Assembly: GCA_026874595.1 (NCBI GenBank)
Contig: CM049317.1
Span: forward strand, 41,314,401 to 41,378,400
Direction: 5' to 3'
Length of the DNA stretch: 64,000 bases
DNA from: Sipunculus nudus
Lineage: Eukaryota > Annelida > Sipuncula > Golfingiida > Sipunculidae
In this document: positions 1-10,299 of the stretch, one piece after another
Layout of the letters: each line of letters starts with the position of its first letter
How positions within the stretch are numbered: the first letter of the stretch is position 1
Notes under the pieces: generated by a model
What the model saw: the letters and a program-made list of their open reading frames with translations, nothing else
What the model was told of the DNA's origin: nothing
Database searches by the model: none
Translations under genes and position numbers: made by a program

Positions 1-1300
1 ATTTATAATCCACGAGTTGTCTTTATATAGCCACAGAGAGCTGAATATCCATGATTGTAACATTGCCTGGTATGATGAATAACTTAAATCATAAATCAAA
101 ATTTTTTAAAAGCTTTTAAAAAACTTTCTAGTCAATATTAGCCAAAGATAACCTGAAGTCTAGTGGCATGATGTAATAGATGCTGATAAACTGGTGCCAG
201 GCTAGATGTAACAGCATCACACAGCTAACATATATGGTAAAAATGACTCAATTCAATCTCCATAATTCAGCCAAAAATCATTCAAGTGGAACCATTAATG
301 ACAATTATTATAAGAATTATTGTAGGGATTATTCTTGTAAAATATTTAACAAACTGGCTTCAGTGGCATCAGTCAAAAAACGTTTATAACTCATAACAAC
401 GCAGGTTTATAACTCATATAGGAAGATACAGCAAACTGGCTAAGTTCAGCTTCCCGTAACTCAGCCAAAAAGCACTGAACCAAAACCATTTGAACAAACT
501 TGAATTATCAACATCTGAGGATTATTAATGTGTGAGATTTAAGAATTTGGCCCAGTGGGTTTTGAGAAGAAGATCTATGTAGCCACTGAGCTAAAATGGG
601 CTGTTATGGCATATGACTAAATTCAGCTTCCCATAACTTAGCCAAAAGTCACTGAAAAGAGACCATTTGAACAAACATCAGAAAGCACTACCCTAGGATC
701 ATTTCTGGGGGATATTAAACATATTGGCCATATGGTTTCAGAGAAGAAGTTTTTTGTAGTCCTCAGTGTGATACAGGCACTGATGACCCCGTACAAAAAA
801 GGCCGATGCAGGTGGCCCCACCAATACCTCAATTTCAGATATGACCTATGTGACCAACATTGGCATAAAATTTGGTGATGATAGCTCCAGCCGTTTCTGA
901 GATTTAAATTTTAATATGCTTTTTTGGACAGATGACAAAGTTCAACCTCCTGTAACTCGGCCCAAAATCTCCAAAATGGAACCATTTGAACAAACTTGAG
1001 AGAGATAATTCCAGGGATCATTTCCATGAAATATAGGACAATTTGGCTGGACAGTTTCGGACGAGAAGATTTTTAAAGCTTTTTTCAAATAAAATCTAAG
1101 AAAATGCAGTAAAAAAAAAATAAACAAAATCCGATATAGTTTTTTAGATGACTGATTATTTGCAAAAACTTTGATGATGCTAGCTCCTGCTGTTTTTGAG
1201 ATAGCTATGGTTAACGTACAGAAGACACACGACGCACGACAGATGACACCGCACCATTGTATAAGCTCACAGGTTCGCTAAAAATCAGGCCAATATCTGC
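1..1300. repeat. Dispersed repeat, related to 56358-57380 and 58830-59150
   Basis: The sequence from 1 (ATTTATAATCCACG) is repeated almost base for base from 56358, and 810-1100 also matches 58830-59150. It is full of the phrase 'aactcagccaaaa(a)t/gcactgaa'. The stretch 1201-1276 ends with CACAGGTTCGCTAAAA, the 3' terminus of the family C Helentron-like elements. No convincing coding sequence; the small open frames are not conserved between copies. Confidence 0.8.
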
Positions 1301-1749
1301 AGGCATTGTGAAAAAAGTCTGTACATGTGTATTTATCATGAAAATTTATATTTTTCATGAAATTTTCTATGTTCAGGAGCTGTAAAACGGTCAAAAGTAG
1401 GTCAACTGGGATGAAACGCGAACTCAATCTGTAACTGGTCATTATCTGCACACACAACAAAAATTAGGCTAATATCTGCAGGCATTGCGAAAAAAAGTAT
1501 GTACAACTGTTTGATTTCGGAAGGTCGGAAGGACGGAAGGATGGAATGAAGGACATGGGTAAAACTATATGCCCCGTCCACTTTGTGGCGGGGGCATAAA
1601 AATCTATCCATTAGTTTTTGACTTATAATGCTCACAGCACTGTCATGTAGCAATGATGGGGGTATTAAATGGCACAAAAACAAGAAAAGCACATTTCAAG
1701 TTTGGAAAAGATCCTTGAAATACTGTTTTTTTGGGATATAGCGTCAAAA
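1301..1749. repeat. Repeat-derived spacer
   Basis: Contains fragments seen elsewhere (for example 'aatctatccattagtttttgacttataatgctcacag', again near 7020, 20190 and 53650). No gene recognised. Confidence 0.5.
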
Positions 1750-3309
1750 AACAAGTGACCCATGGGTCATGACGCTCAGCTGACTGGGAAGAGATTCGCA
1801 AAAGGAAATTTTATCATCTGAAAGGTAGTATATTCCCATTCAACTGAAGCATCTTACAGATTAACCAACAGGCCAAGATTGTGTCTGTATTTATATATCT
1901 CAAAAATAGAGAAAAAATGTGTAAACTTAAAAAAAAATATAGGTGGCTCCACCAGTCTGCAGAAACTAATAAAAACACTTAATGGTCAATATCCATGCAA
2001 AGAAATCACAGTGATCTCTGCGTTAGTTGTTCAGATATTTCAGCTTTTGTATCAAATTTTCCATTATTCTGAGGGATACTTCGGAGTCCTATAGCTTGAA
2101 GGATATGGGTAACAGAGACCTAATTTCAGGTTTCCACAGACACTTTTCATGGGCCTCCTTGCAACACAAGAATGAAGATTTTAGGTCCAGTTGTCACAGT
2201 TATGTTCCACGTTAACAGATGACAGCATCCTTAAAGGTCTCAAAAATAGAGAAAAAAATTCGTAAAAAAATCGAAAAAAACAGGTGGCGCCACCAGTCTG
2301 CAGAAACTATTGTAACATCTCATGATCAATAGGTATGCCAAAAATCATGACCATCAGTGATGTAGTTAATGAGATATTGAAGTTTTTGTATGAAATTTTT
2401 TACTATTCTGGGGGGTACTTTTGGGCCCAATAGCTCGAAGGATATGAGTAACAAAGACCTAATTTCTGGTTTCCATGGAGACTTTTCATAGGTCTCTCAC
2501 TGTTTCAAGAATGAAGATTCTAGGTCCAGTGTATACGATTTGTGCCCTGTTAACAGATGTTCACATTTTTAAAGGTCTCAAAAATAGAGAAAACAATTCG
2601 TAAGGAATCAAAAATTACAGGTGGCACCACCAGTCTGCAGAAACTGATTAAAACATCTCATGATCAATATGTATGCCAAAAATCATGACCATCAGTGATG
2701 TAGTTAAGGAAATATTGAAGTTTTTGTATGAAATTTTTGACTATTCTAGGGGGTACTTTTGGGCCCCACAGCTCGAAGGATATGGGTAACAGAGACCTAA
2801 TTTCTGGTTTCCATGGAGACTTTTCATTGGTCTCTCTCTGTGTCAAGAATGAAGATTCTAGGTCCAGTGTATACGATTTGTGCCCTGTTAACAGATGTAC
2901 ACATTTTTTAAGGTCTCAAAAATAGAGAAAAAAAATTCGTAAAAAATCAAAAAATACAGGTGGTGCCACAAGTCTGCAGGAACTGATGGAACATCTTATG
3001 ATTAATATGTATGCCAAAAATCATGACCATCAGTGATGTAGTTAATGAGATATTGAAGTTTTTGTATGAAATTTTTGACTATTCTGGGGGGTACTTTGGG
3101 GCCCCATAGCTCGAAGGATATGGGTAACAGAGACCTAATTTCTGGTTTCCAAGGAGATTTTTTATCGACCTCTCAGAATGTCAAGTTACAAGATTCCAGG
3201 TCCAGCGGTTACGATTTGTGCCTAGTTAACGGACAGACAGACAGACGGACGACGGACAAAGAGTGATCGCTATAGCTCAGCATGACTGAAAGTCAGCTGA
3301 GCTAAAAAA
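1750..3309 (+). mobile_element. Helentron-like non-autonomous element, family A
   Basis: Starts AACAAGTGACCCATGGGTCA followed by CGCTCAGCTGA and ends with GACGGACGACGGAC-type sequence and then TCAGCTGAGCTAAAA. The subterminal GCTCAGCTGA is the exact reverse complement of TCAGCTGAGC near the end. The middle is a tandem array of ~338-bp units. The same termini bound 51575-53280. The layout (fixed outer ends, subterminal inverted repeat, internal minisatellite) is that of Helentron-associated elements; the assignment is inferred. Confidence 0.65.
1930..3215. repeat. Tandem repeat, ~338-bp unit, about 4 copies
   Basis: Units begin at about 1940, 2281, 2619 and 2957 with 'aggtggcnccaccagtctgcag' and share 'tcatgaccatcagtgatgtagttaa' and 'gggtaacagagacctaatttctggtttcca'. 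The later units are more alike than the first. Confidence 0.85.
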
Positions 3310-3319
3310 TTCTGCAGCG

Positions 3320-3972
3320 GTGGCCCAACTGTGCTTACACCTTAGTATCCCCACTTTGTCTGGTGATACAACTAAATAAATGTTTCAAAAGACACTTACT
3401 TAATTTCCTTTAAATGAACGTTTGTGCAGTAAATCTTAACCTCCACCTGCTTGCACAGAGATTAAAATGCTTGAAGGTAAAGTACTAATCATATGATTTG
3501 GTGTTCCACAGAAAATATGATACTAGGTCCCATACTGCTTTACTTTGTTTCATAAACAAAGGGATAGTTAAGAGAAGCAACATTTATAAAGGAGTGGTAT
3601 CAAAGGTCAATATGTGTCTATACTAGCATTGCTAAAAGGCATTCTGAACAATACAGCTGACCTTTTTATCGCCCCCTCCAGCTCTGTGCCTGGCATTTTC
3701 CATTGAACCCACTTTAGATTCAACTTTCCAGTCAAGCTTTCTGGATTCTATCTGTAAAAGGCAAACAATATATATAAACAGGATACATACTTATGATGGC
3801 AGATACATTTAAGGTTACTTCTGGTTAAAGCAAAACATATTTTCCAGTGATGTAGGACTCAGACTTGAGTCCAGAATCAAGTCCATTTTTTTAGGGACTC
3901 AGACTTGGAATTGAGGTTCCCGGACAGAGTAATACTCAGACTCATTGGTAAGGACTTGAGAAATCAGTCAGA
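3320..3972. repeat. Duplicated gene segment, copy 1 (carries the repeat-4 exon)
   Basis: About 650 bp that reappear at 20572-21230 with only scattered base changes and small indels. It contains the 90-bp exon plus about 340 bp of intron on the donor side and 220 bp on the acceptor side. Homology begins near GTGGC..ACTGTGCTTACACC and stops abruptly at AAATCAGTCAGA. In the other copy the minisatellite starts at exactly that point. Confidence 0.9.
3662..3751 (-). CDS. Exon: microtubule-binding repeat 4 (duplicate of the exon at 20913)
   Basis: A 90-bp phase-0/0 exon with the same splice sites and the same 30 residues as 20913-21002 (KLDWK, SKVGS, AGGGDKK), differing only in one synonymous base (GGC for GGT). 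In minus-strand order it would be the fourth repeat. Possible readings are a real tandem duplication giving a four-repeat protein, a mutually exclusive alternative exon, or an assembly artefact placing two alleles side by side. The different sequence on both sides of the duplicated block argues against a simple collapse or expansion error. The exon for the C-terminal tail is not recognised in the remaining 3.6 kb, which are transposon repeats. Confidence 0.8.
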
Positions 3973-4504
3973 GCCAATCTCAATTCCAACAGAAAATCAA
4001 CCCCTACAGGCCCAATGCGAACCTGTGCAATGGAATATACATCAGGTATAATGCTTCCACAGTTACTTTTCAAGTACATGTGTGACATATATATGTACAA
4101 TGCAAGCACTGAACATTTTGAACCGGAATGTATGCATCAATTACACAAACGTCACTGCTGAAATACTGGCACTGGTGAACACAACACAAAAATGAATGTA
4201 AGTGGCACCACCTGTCTTGTGTATGAGAAAGCCATTAGAGATGCATGGCTTAAACAATTTCAGGCTTTGAACTACTCTTCTGCTATGTGCACAAATGCAT
4301 GAAACAACTGTATACAGGTAGTCGAAAGCTACTATGTGTATCTGCTGAAATCAAAAGTAGTACAGGTAAAGTGAGGCATGGATTGAGTGGTAAGGGGAAA
4401 TAGAGTGAGATGGATGTCTGCCAGGTAAACATGATTGTAGGTTGCACCACCTGAGGCCAATACTGCAAATCACTTCCGAAAAAAGGACAGTAATTTATTC
4501 AACA
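3973..4504. repeat. Repeat-derived intron/flank with a family C terminus
   Basis: Includes CTACAGGCCCAATGCGAACCTGTGCAATG at about 4005-4030, a truncated 5' terminus of the family C element that is complete near 53751. Its downstream sequence matches 53780-54090. No gene recognised. Confidence 0.6.
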
Positions 4505-4619
4505 AACAAGAGACCCAGGGGTCTAATGTTCACTCTGTGAATTACTGTGCAATTTGGCAAGTGATTAAAAAATAAATGAATGTGAAAATACCATTCATTC
4601 CTTTCCAAGTAGACATTGT

Positions 4620-5090
4620 CCTATTGCACAAGGTAGGTGGCGTCACCTATATGGTTTATGAGAAAACTTTCCAAGATGACTGCACATGCCAAATTTCAGA
4701 CCAAAACTCCTGAGATATGAGCAATTTTCACCAAAAGCAAATGTATGAATGGACACCACAGGAAAATTATTGCAGATGGCACCACCAGTCTTGTTTATGA
4801 GATTGAGGTGACGAAGATCTATGGACATGCACAATTTCAACCCAATACACTGAACAAACACTAAGACGATCAGATGGCAAATGCAAAGTTGGACACTCCG
4901 CAAAGAGTATTGTAGGTGGCGCCACCTGTCTGGTTAACGAGAAAACTTTCCTAGATGGATAGACATGACAAATTTCAGAACAATACATTGAACAACTTCT
5001 GAGATATGAGCAATTTTCACCCACAGCAAATGTACCAGGGATGCCATGGGAAAACGATTGCAGATGGCATCATCAGTCTTGAGTGTAAGT
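4620..5090. repeat. Degenerate tandem repeat, ~140-bp unit
   Basis: Successive units start with GGTGGCGCCACC or one-base variants (about 4633, 4775, 4914, 5060) and carry 'tgagatatgagcaattttcacc'. Confidence 0.7.
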
Positions 5091-5379
5091 CTGAGGAGTC
5101 CAAGATCTATGAATATGCAAAATTTCAGCTAAATATGTTGAACCACTCCTGAGATTGAGGGTTGTTATATAAAAGAAACCCAGGTTTGTACTGCACAGAA
5201 AGGTTCTCCATCATTGTTACCTACAACTACATAGGTGAGGGAACAAGTATGCCAGGTTTTGGAAAGATCAGTCCAAGGGTCCTAGAGGAGACTCTGTTTT
5301 TGTGGATTATAACAAATAAATACTTAATGACATATTTTGGATAAAAGCAGAAAACACCATTACAGCCTGCTGAAAGTAG

Positions 5380-6690
5380 CTAAACAGGTGGCACCACCTG
5401 GAGGTCAAAATCATTAAGCAGTCACATGATCAATATTCCTGTGAAATTTGAAACTGAAGGCTGCAGCAGTTCCTAAGATATTTGGTAACAGACAATACAT
5501 CATGTATAGAAACACATCAAGTTCCGTAGATATGCCATCTTGAAAATCACTTGACTGAATTTAATTATACTCAAATTATTCCTCTTCCTCTAAGGAACTG
5601 TTGACTATGATATAAAAGCCAAAGTATTTATACTTTATGACATATCTTGGAAAAAGCAGAAAAGACCATTACAACCTGTAGAAAGTAGGTAAACACAGGT
5701 GGCGCCACCTGCAGGTCAAATTATTTAGCAGTAACTTGATGCAGTTCCTAATATAGTTAGTAATAGACAATACATCATGTATAGAAACGCATCAAGCTGT
5801 CAAATTTTGCAATCGACACAGTTCCATAGAGACGCCATCTTGAAAAGGAATTGACTGAATTTATACTAAAATTATTCCACTTCCTCTAAGGAACTGTTGA
5901 CTATAATATGAAGGCCAAAATATTATTACTCTATGACTTATCTTGAAAGAAGTGGAAAGGAACATTTTGTCCCACAGAAAGTAGGTCAACACAGCTGGCG
6001 CCACCTGGAGGTCAAAATCATCTGGCAGTCACATGATCAATATTCCTGTGACATTTGAAACTGAAGGCTGCAGCAGTTCCGAAAATATTTGGTAACAGAC
6101 AATACATCATGTACAGAAACACATCAAGCTGTCATATTTTGCAATCGACAGAATCTGAAGTTATGTAGAGACGCCATCTTGAAAATGACTTGACTGAATT
6201 TATACTCAAATTATTCCCCTTCCTCTAAGGAACTGTTGGCTATGATATGAAGGCCAAAATTTCAATACTTTGTGACTTATCTTGGAAGAAGTGGAAAAGA
6301 CCATTTTTCCCCTACAGAAATAGGTCAACACAGGTGGCGCCACCTGGAGGTCAAAATCATTTAGCAGTCACATGATTAATATTCCTGTGAAATTTGAAAC
6401 TGAAGGCTGCAGCAGTTCCTAAGATATTTGGTAACAGACAATACATTATGTATACATAGAAACACATCAAGCGCTCATATTTTGCGATCGACAGAATTTG
6501 AAGTTCCGTAGAGACGCCATCTTGAATATGACTTGACTGAATTTATACTCAAATTATTCCCCTTCCTCTAAGGAACTGTTGACTATGATATGAAGGCCAA
6601 AATATTAATACTTTATGACTTATCTTGAAAGAAGTCTAAAAGACCATTTCATCCCGCAGAAAGTAGGTCAACATAGGTGGCGCTCCCAAA
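5380..6690. repeat. Tandem repeat, ~310-340-bp unit, about 4-5 copies
   Basis: Units start near 5386, 5695, 5995, 6333 and 6674 with 'caggtggcgccacctggaggtcaaa' and contain 'ctgaaggctgcagcagttcc' and 'cttcctctaaggaactgttg'. Confidence 0.85.
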
Positions 6691-6843
6691 AGCTTATTTT
6701 TGCATGTCCATCCAAGTTTCATGAAGGTAGCTGCTTTGGCTGTTGAGATATTTGGTAACAGATGGTGGACGGTGGACAGTGGACAGTGGACGGTGGACGG
6801 CGGACGCTGCGCCATGGCATAAGTTCACAGAGTGAACTAAAAA

Positions 6844-7534
6844 GGAGAGGTATTTTGGGCCACCTGTCTGGTTATTGAGAAAACTTTCCAAAATGAATGG
6901 AAATGCCAAATTTTGGACCAATACCTTAAACTACTCCTGAGACATAAGCAATTTTCACCAAAAGCAAATGTATGGATGGAGGTATCCAAGATGAATGGAC
7001 ATGCACAATTTTTAGCCCAATCTGTCCATTAGTTTTTGAACTATAATGCACCGGCCAGTACTGTCAAGTGACAATGATGGGGTATTGAAAGATGCTAAAA
7101 CGAAAAAAGGACAGAAGCTGCTGCAACCTGTCTTCCGCAAAAGATAAAGCTATCCAAATTGATTTTTGGAACAATCTATGCATCCCTCATTGAGATATAT
7201 ATGGTGAAAATCAGATAAAACTAGAATACGGGTAGTAAACAAGCAACTATGTGTATCCGCCAAAATCAGAGTAGGACGGGTGAAGTGAGGCATGGATTGA
7301 GTGGCAAGGGGAAATAAAGTTACATGTGTTACATAATAGAATGGATGTCTGCCACGTAAACATGACTGTAGGTGGCACCACCTGTTATTTGATGAGAAAC
7401 TATCCAAGATGTAAACACATGCAAAATTTCAGGTGGAAAAGTCAAACCACTGCAGAGATACGAGTGATTTAATCCCATAGCAGACAAACAGATGGATGCT
7501 GTGCAAAAATGGCTGCATGTGGCGCCACCATTTT
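6844..7534. repeat. GGTGGCGCCACC-type repeats; insertion site of the Ngaro-like element
   Basis: Diverged copies of the 'caaaatttcaggnnnataagtcaaaccactgcagagatatgagtgatttt' repeat, also at 19300-19800, 54090-55260 and 62290-63800. The phrase GGCGCCACCATTTTT at 7521-7534 is interrupted by the Ngaro-like element and resumes with TTGTGTATGTTATAAAGC at 13213. Confidence 0.7.
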
Positions 7535-7597
7535 TTAACAAAATTACGACAGGCTTCAAAAGAACTTCAATACTTGACTCAAGAAATCGCCTTATAT
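7535..7597 (-). repeat. Ngaro-like element, repeat B2
   Basis: TTAACAAAATTACGACAGGC...CAAGAAATCGCCTTA. The same sequence, slightly diverged, occurs as B1 at 7775-7806 and 9192-9210, interrupted by the transposon at 7809-9189. Confidence 0.8.
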
Positions 7598-7683
7598 CTA
7601 ACTACATGGCTCATCTCCGCAAACATATAAAACAGTATAAAAATCCGGTGATATGAATTACAATAAAAAGTTACCTTACAGTT

Positions 7684-7770
7684 ATGCGCCATGCAAAGAC
7701 GACAGCGACACCTAACTTCTTGTTAGGTGTCATGAGAAAAGAAATTTCCATAATTTCTTGCCTGTCTACA
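7684..7770 (-). repeat. Ngaro-like element, repeat A2 with palindromic core
   Basis: 87 bp matching A1 at 13124-13210 with a few substitutions. The core is a perfect 10-bp inverted repeat (GACACCTAAC / GTTAGGTGTC, 7707-7716 and 7722-7731) around a 5-bp centre TTCTT; in A1 the centre is AAGAA, its reverse complement. Confidence 0.85.
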
Positions 7771-7808
7771 CTTTTAACAAAATTATGACAGGCTTCAAAA
7801 TAACTTTA

Positions 7809-9189
7809 CCGTAAAATCTCCACTTAAAACCGCGGTTTAATCAAAAAGTTCAAAAAATCATGTTGTTTTCCTGAAAGCACTGTGCGGTTTATACTAGAAG
7901 GGTTTCCTGATTATCTTCCTGACATACATCCTTTTGGGCCCGCGAGTGGGCGATCATATGGCGACTTTCAAAGGCCAATTTAGCAGCAGTCTCGCATGCA
8001 TGGGAGCCGTGTGTAAATGTATTTGTTATTTGTAAAACTAAATATTGCTGATTATCTTTCGTGCGATATATAACTTGTTATAAAAATCTTGGTAATTGTC
8101 ACCAAATAATACGTTTATAACACCCCTGCTGTAACACATAGCGGCCCACTTTGAAATAATTGAAATAAATGTCAACATTAAACCCATTTGCGGCATTATT
8201 TAGCAACAGTTATTTGTTTAAAACCTAAAATGAATAAAGAACTGACATCGTAAAGAGTCACACAATGGCGGACGATCGTTTTAAAATGAAGTTTGAGTGC
8301 CGCCATGTGCTGAAACGCCCCGGTATTTTGCTAAGAATATTTTTAATGGCTGTACGTGGTGGGTGGTAAACAGAACAGCCACCTATTCCGTCCCAGCGTG
8401 CCTTGCGGGAACGCTGCCTTGACAAGATGGCTCCCCACACAGAAACTTGCTTCAGAAAAAAAACTTGCTTACCTCGACTGGCCACTTTAATTTTACTTTA
8501 AAATCACTCGTTTTCACGTGTCATGTTTCCTATACCTCCTATACGTGCATATCTCGACAAGGTAAATTCAGTTATTTTGATATTAAGTTAAGCGGACCAA
8601 CGATGTTTTCAAATGCATCAACAAATTGTGACATGGAACGATGTCAGCATATGATGTGACGATGATAATACCGAAGTAACCGGTATGAAAATGATTTGAA
8701 TCTTCCGAGTAATTAAAGAAAATGGAATTTTCATCATAGATATTCAAAATATTACCATTAGAATTAAAATATACAGTGACTTGAAATTGATCAGCAGAAT
8801 ATTTTTTTCCAAAATATAATGGAAAATCAGTAGCAAACAAGAATATGGCACGGCATATAAAATCTGTATAAACACGAAGAGGTTCACCGGCCCTTACATC
8901 TTCCCAAACTTCATGCATGAGTGACCTGCAAAAAAGTGTTTTGATGTTTTTTTATAAAATGCCCAAGAAATGTTATAGTGGGCAGGAATGGCCGTGTCTC
9001 ATCCTACGCATGTTGATTTCTAGAGGATAGCTTGATTGTCTTGTGTCAAATCATTCCGTAGCGAAAGTTGGTGCAGTTTTAAAGGCGGGGTCTTAGTATT
9101 TGAGCCCCTCACGGTGTCTCACCTGGGAGTTCGGCAAAGTCTGGGTGCGGTTTTTATCGGAAGTGCGGTTTTAAGTGGAGATTTTACGG
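7809..9189. mobile_element. TA-flanked DNA transposon with perfect 25-bp terminal inverted repeats
   Basis: Left terminus CCGTAAAATCTCCACTTAAA.. (7809-7833) and right terminus 9165-9189 are exact reverse complements over 25 bp, bordered by TA on both sides (7807-7808 and 9190-9191). It splits the B1 repeat of the Ngaro-like element, so it inserted later. TA duplication points to the Tc1/mariner/pogo group, but no transposase is encoded. Subterminal AACCGCAC motifs recur inside both ends. A related end occurs at 63138-63248. Confidence 0.85.
8583..8918 (-). CDS. Unknown 111-codon ORF inside the TA-flanked transposon
   Basis: MHEVWEDVRAGEPLRVYTDF... A splice-acceptor-like TTTTTTGCAG precedes the first codons. 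I do not recognise the protein and see no transposase motif. On the plus strand at 8264-8370 is a second short frame starting MADDRFKMKFECRH, embedded in GC-richer DNA with ATGGCGG and AAGATGGC motifs typical of animal promoters. Together these suggest captured host gene pieces; weak evidence. Confidence 0.25.
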   Translation of the reverse strand: MHEVWEDVRAGEPLRVYTDFICRAIFLFATDFPLYFGKKYSADQFQVTVYFNSNGNILNIYDENSIFFNYSEDSNHFHTGYFGIIIVTSYADIVPCHNLLMHLKTSLVRLT

Positions 9190-9316
9190 TACTCAAGAAA
9201 TTGCCTTAAAAGAGAGTCTAGTGGTAGATAAATTATTGATGAGATAAACAAATATCGAATATTAAAACTAACATGTATTACCAGTCATATAACAAACTTC
9301 AACGTAAAATAACATC

Positions 9317-10210
9317 TTAATCGTGATCAGCAAGTCTTTGACTGTAATGCTCTGGCGGACGGCTGTGAACGTAATGTTCAAAGAACAAAGAACGGGTTTT
9401 CCAGCGCCCCATCCGCATCGCCACATCAGGATTTGTCCCATTGTCAATAGCTATGGTGGCACCAGTGGGACGAAAATCTTTAGCAGAGTATGCTTGGTGT
9501 CCTAGACCTGCACGTCGAATAGCATCATTCATCACTTGTGCCACAGTATCAGCTGTAATCTGTCTATAAGGAGCCTTTAATGTCAAGAACACAGGCCGAA
9601 CATCAGGTGGACGGATCCCTGATGTACGCTCAATATAGTGCCGGAGAACTAATACAGGGTCAATTTTATCAGGCTGTGCTGGAGGCAGCACCACTTCAAA
9701 CCCTGCCCGATCAGAGTCATTTTTTATTCCAAAGAAAAGCAGCTTTGCCGAGCCATCATCAAAAAAGGTAACACAGTCCGTGCTGAAGACTACAGGCTCA
9801 ACCGCATTGTTTCTGGGATTGAACCAGCGACCATGAAGAGCAATGTCAGATGGTCTCAGCATTAGAGTTAATGCAAGTAATGTAACTGTCTTCAAGCAAA
9901 GATCTTTAATCTTTAACTTATAATCCTCGGCCCACGACAGAAACATTGACATAAAAGGAGCCACTGGCATTACCTTTGACCTCTTCATGGGTGCATTAGT
10001 GTGGGCTTTCACCAAAGCCCTGGTACCAAGTAGTTTTATATCTGCATTACATGTGAGATCTGGTAAACCATAAGCCTTGTAGAGGTTGGAGACTGCAGCA
10101 ACCGCAGTGTTGATCGCTGATCGTGGTCTCGCCCTCTCACTTGCTAAATGACTGGGGAAATAAGCTATAACAGAATCCGATACAGGAGGAAAAGCTTGTC
10201 CTCTTTTGCT
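9317..10210 (-). CDS. Tyrosine recombinase of the Ngaro-like element
   Basis: Open frame of about 298 codons with no ATG near its 5' end, so probably the C-terminal part of a longer polyprotein or a truncated ORF. An N-terminal helical segment (ERARPRSAINTAVAAVSNLY) fits the core-binding domain. The catalytic domain shows LRPSD (first arginine), KDFRPTGAT (K-x-x-R in place of the usual H-x-x-R) and GRWKTRSLFFEHYV (tryptophan at the H/W position and the tyrosine nucleophile). This enzyme would integrate the circular cDNA by site-specific recombination in place of a DDE integrase. The domain is uninterrupted although the upstream frames are broken. Confidence 0.85.
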   Translation of the reverse strand, partial: SKRGQAFPPVSDSVIAYFPSHLASERARPRSAINTAVAAVSNLYKAYGLPDLTCNADIKLLGTRALVKAHTNAPMKRSKVMPVAPFMSMFLSWAEDYKLKIKDLCLKTVTLLALTLMLRPSDIALHGRWFNPRNNAVEPVVFSTDCVTFFDDGSAKLLFFGIKNDSDRAGFEVVLPPAQPDKIDPVLVLRHYIERTSGIRPPDVRPVFLTLKAPYRQITADTVAQVMNDAIRRAGLGHQAYSAKDFRPTGATIAIDNGTNPDVAMRMGRWKTRSLFFEHYVHSRPPEHYSQRLADHD

Positions 10211-10299
10211 TCAGAACAGCCTTAACTGATCAATGGCATGATTGTAACATGATAAGGTAGAAGGAGCCCATGCTAATGGAATTTTAGTCATTGCAGTAT

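Larger units (their letters stand above)
4505..6843 (+). mobile_element. Helentron-like non-autonomous element, family B
   Basis: Begins AACAAGAGACCCAGGGGTCT then GTTCACTCTGTGAA and ends GGACGGCGGACGCTGCG... TTCACAGAGTGAACTAAAA. The 14-bp subterminal segment at the start is a perfect reverse complement of that near the end. Inside are two tandem arrays (about 4620-5090 and 5380-6690). No transposase or helicase frame; presumably mobilised in trans. Confidence 0.65.

Noticed and set aside
3662-3751. The repeat-4 exon as a processed or transposon-carried fragment
   Set aside because: It retains intronic flanks with intact splice sites on both sides and no poly(A) or terminal repeats, so segmental duplication fits better than retroposition.
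1-5400. Numerous 60-96-codon ORFs in the left flank
   Set aside because: They fall in dispersed repeats, are not preserved between repeat copies, and have no domains or splice context.
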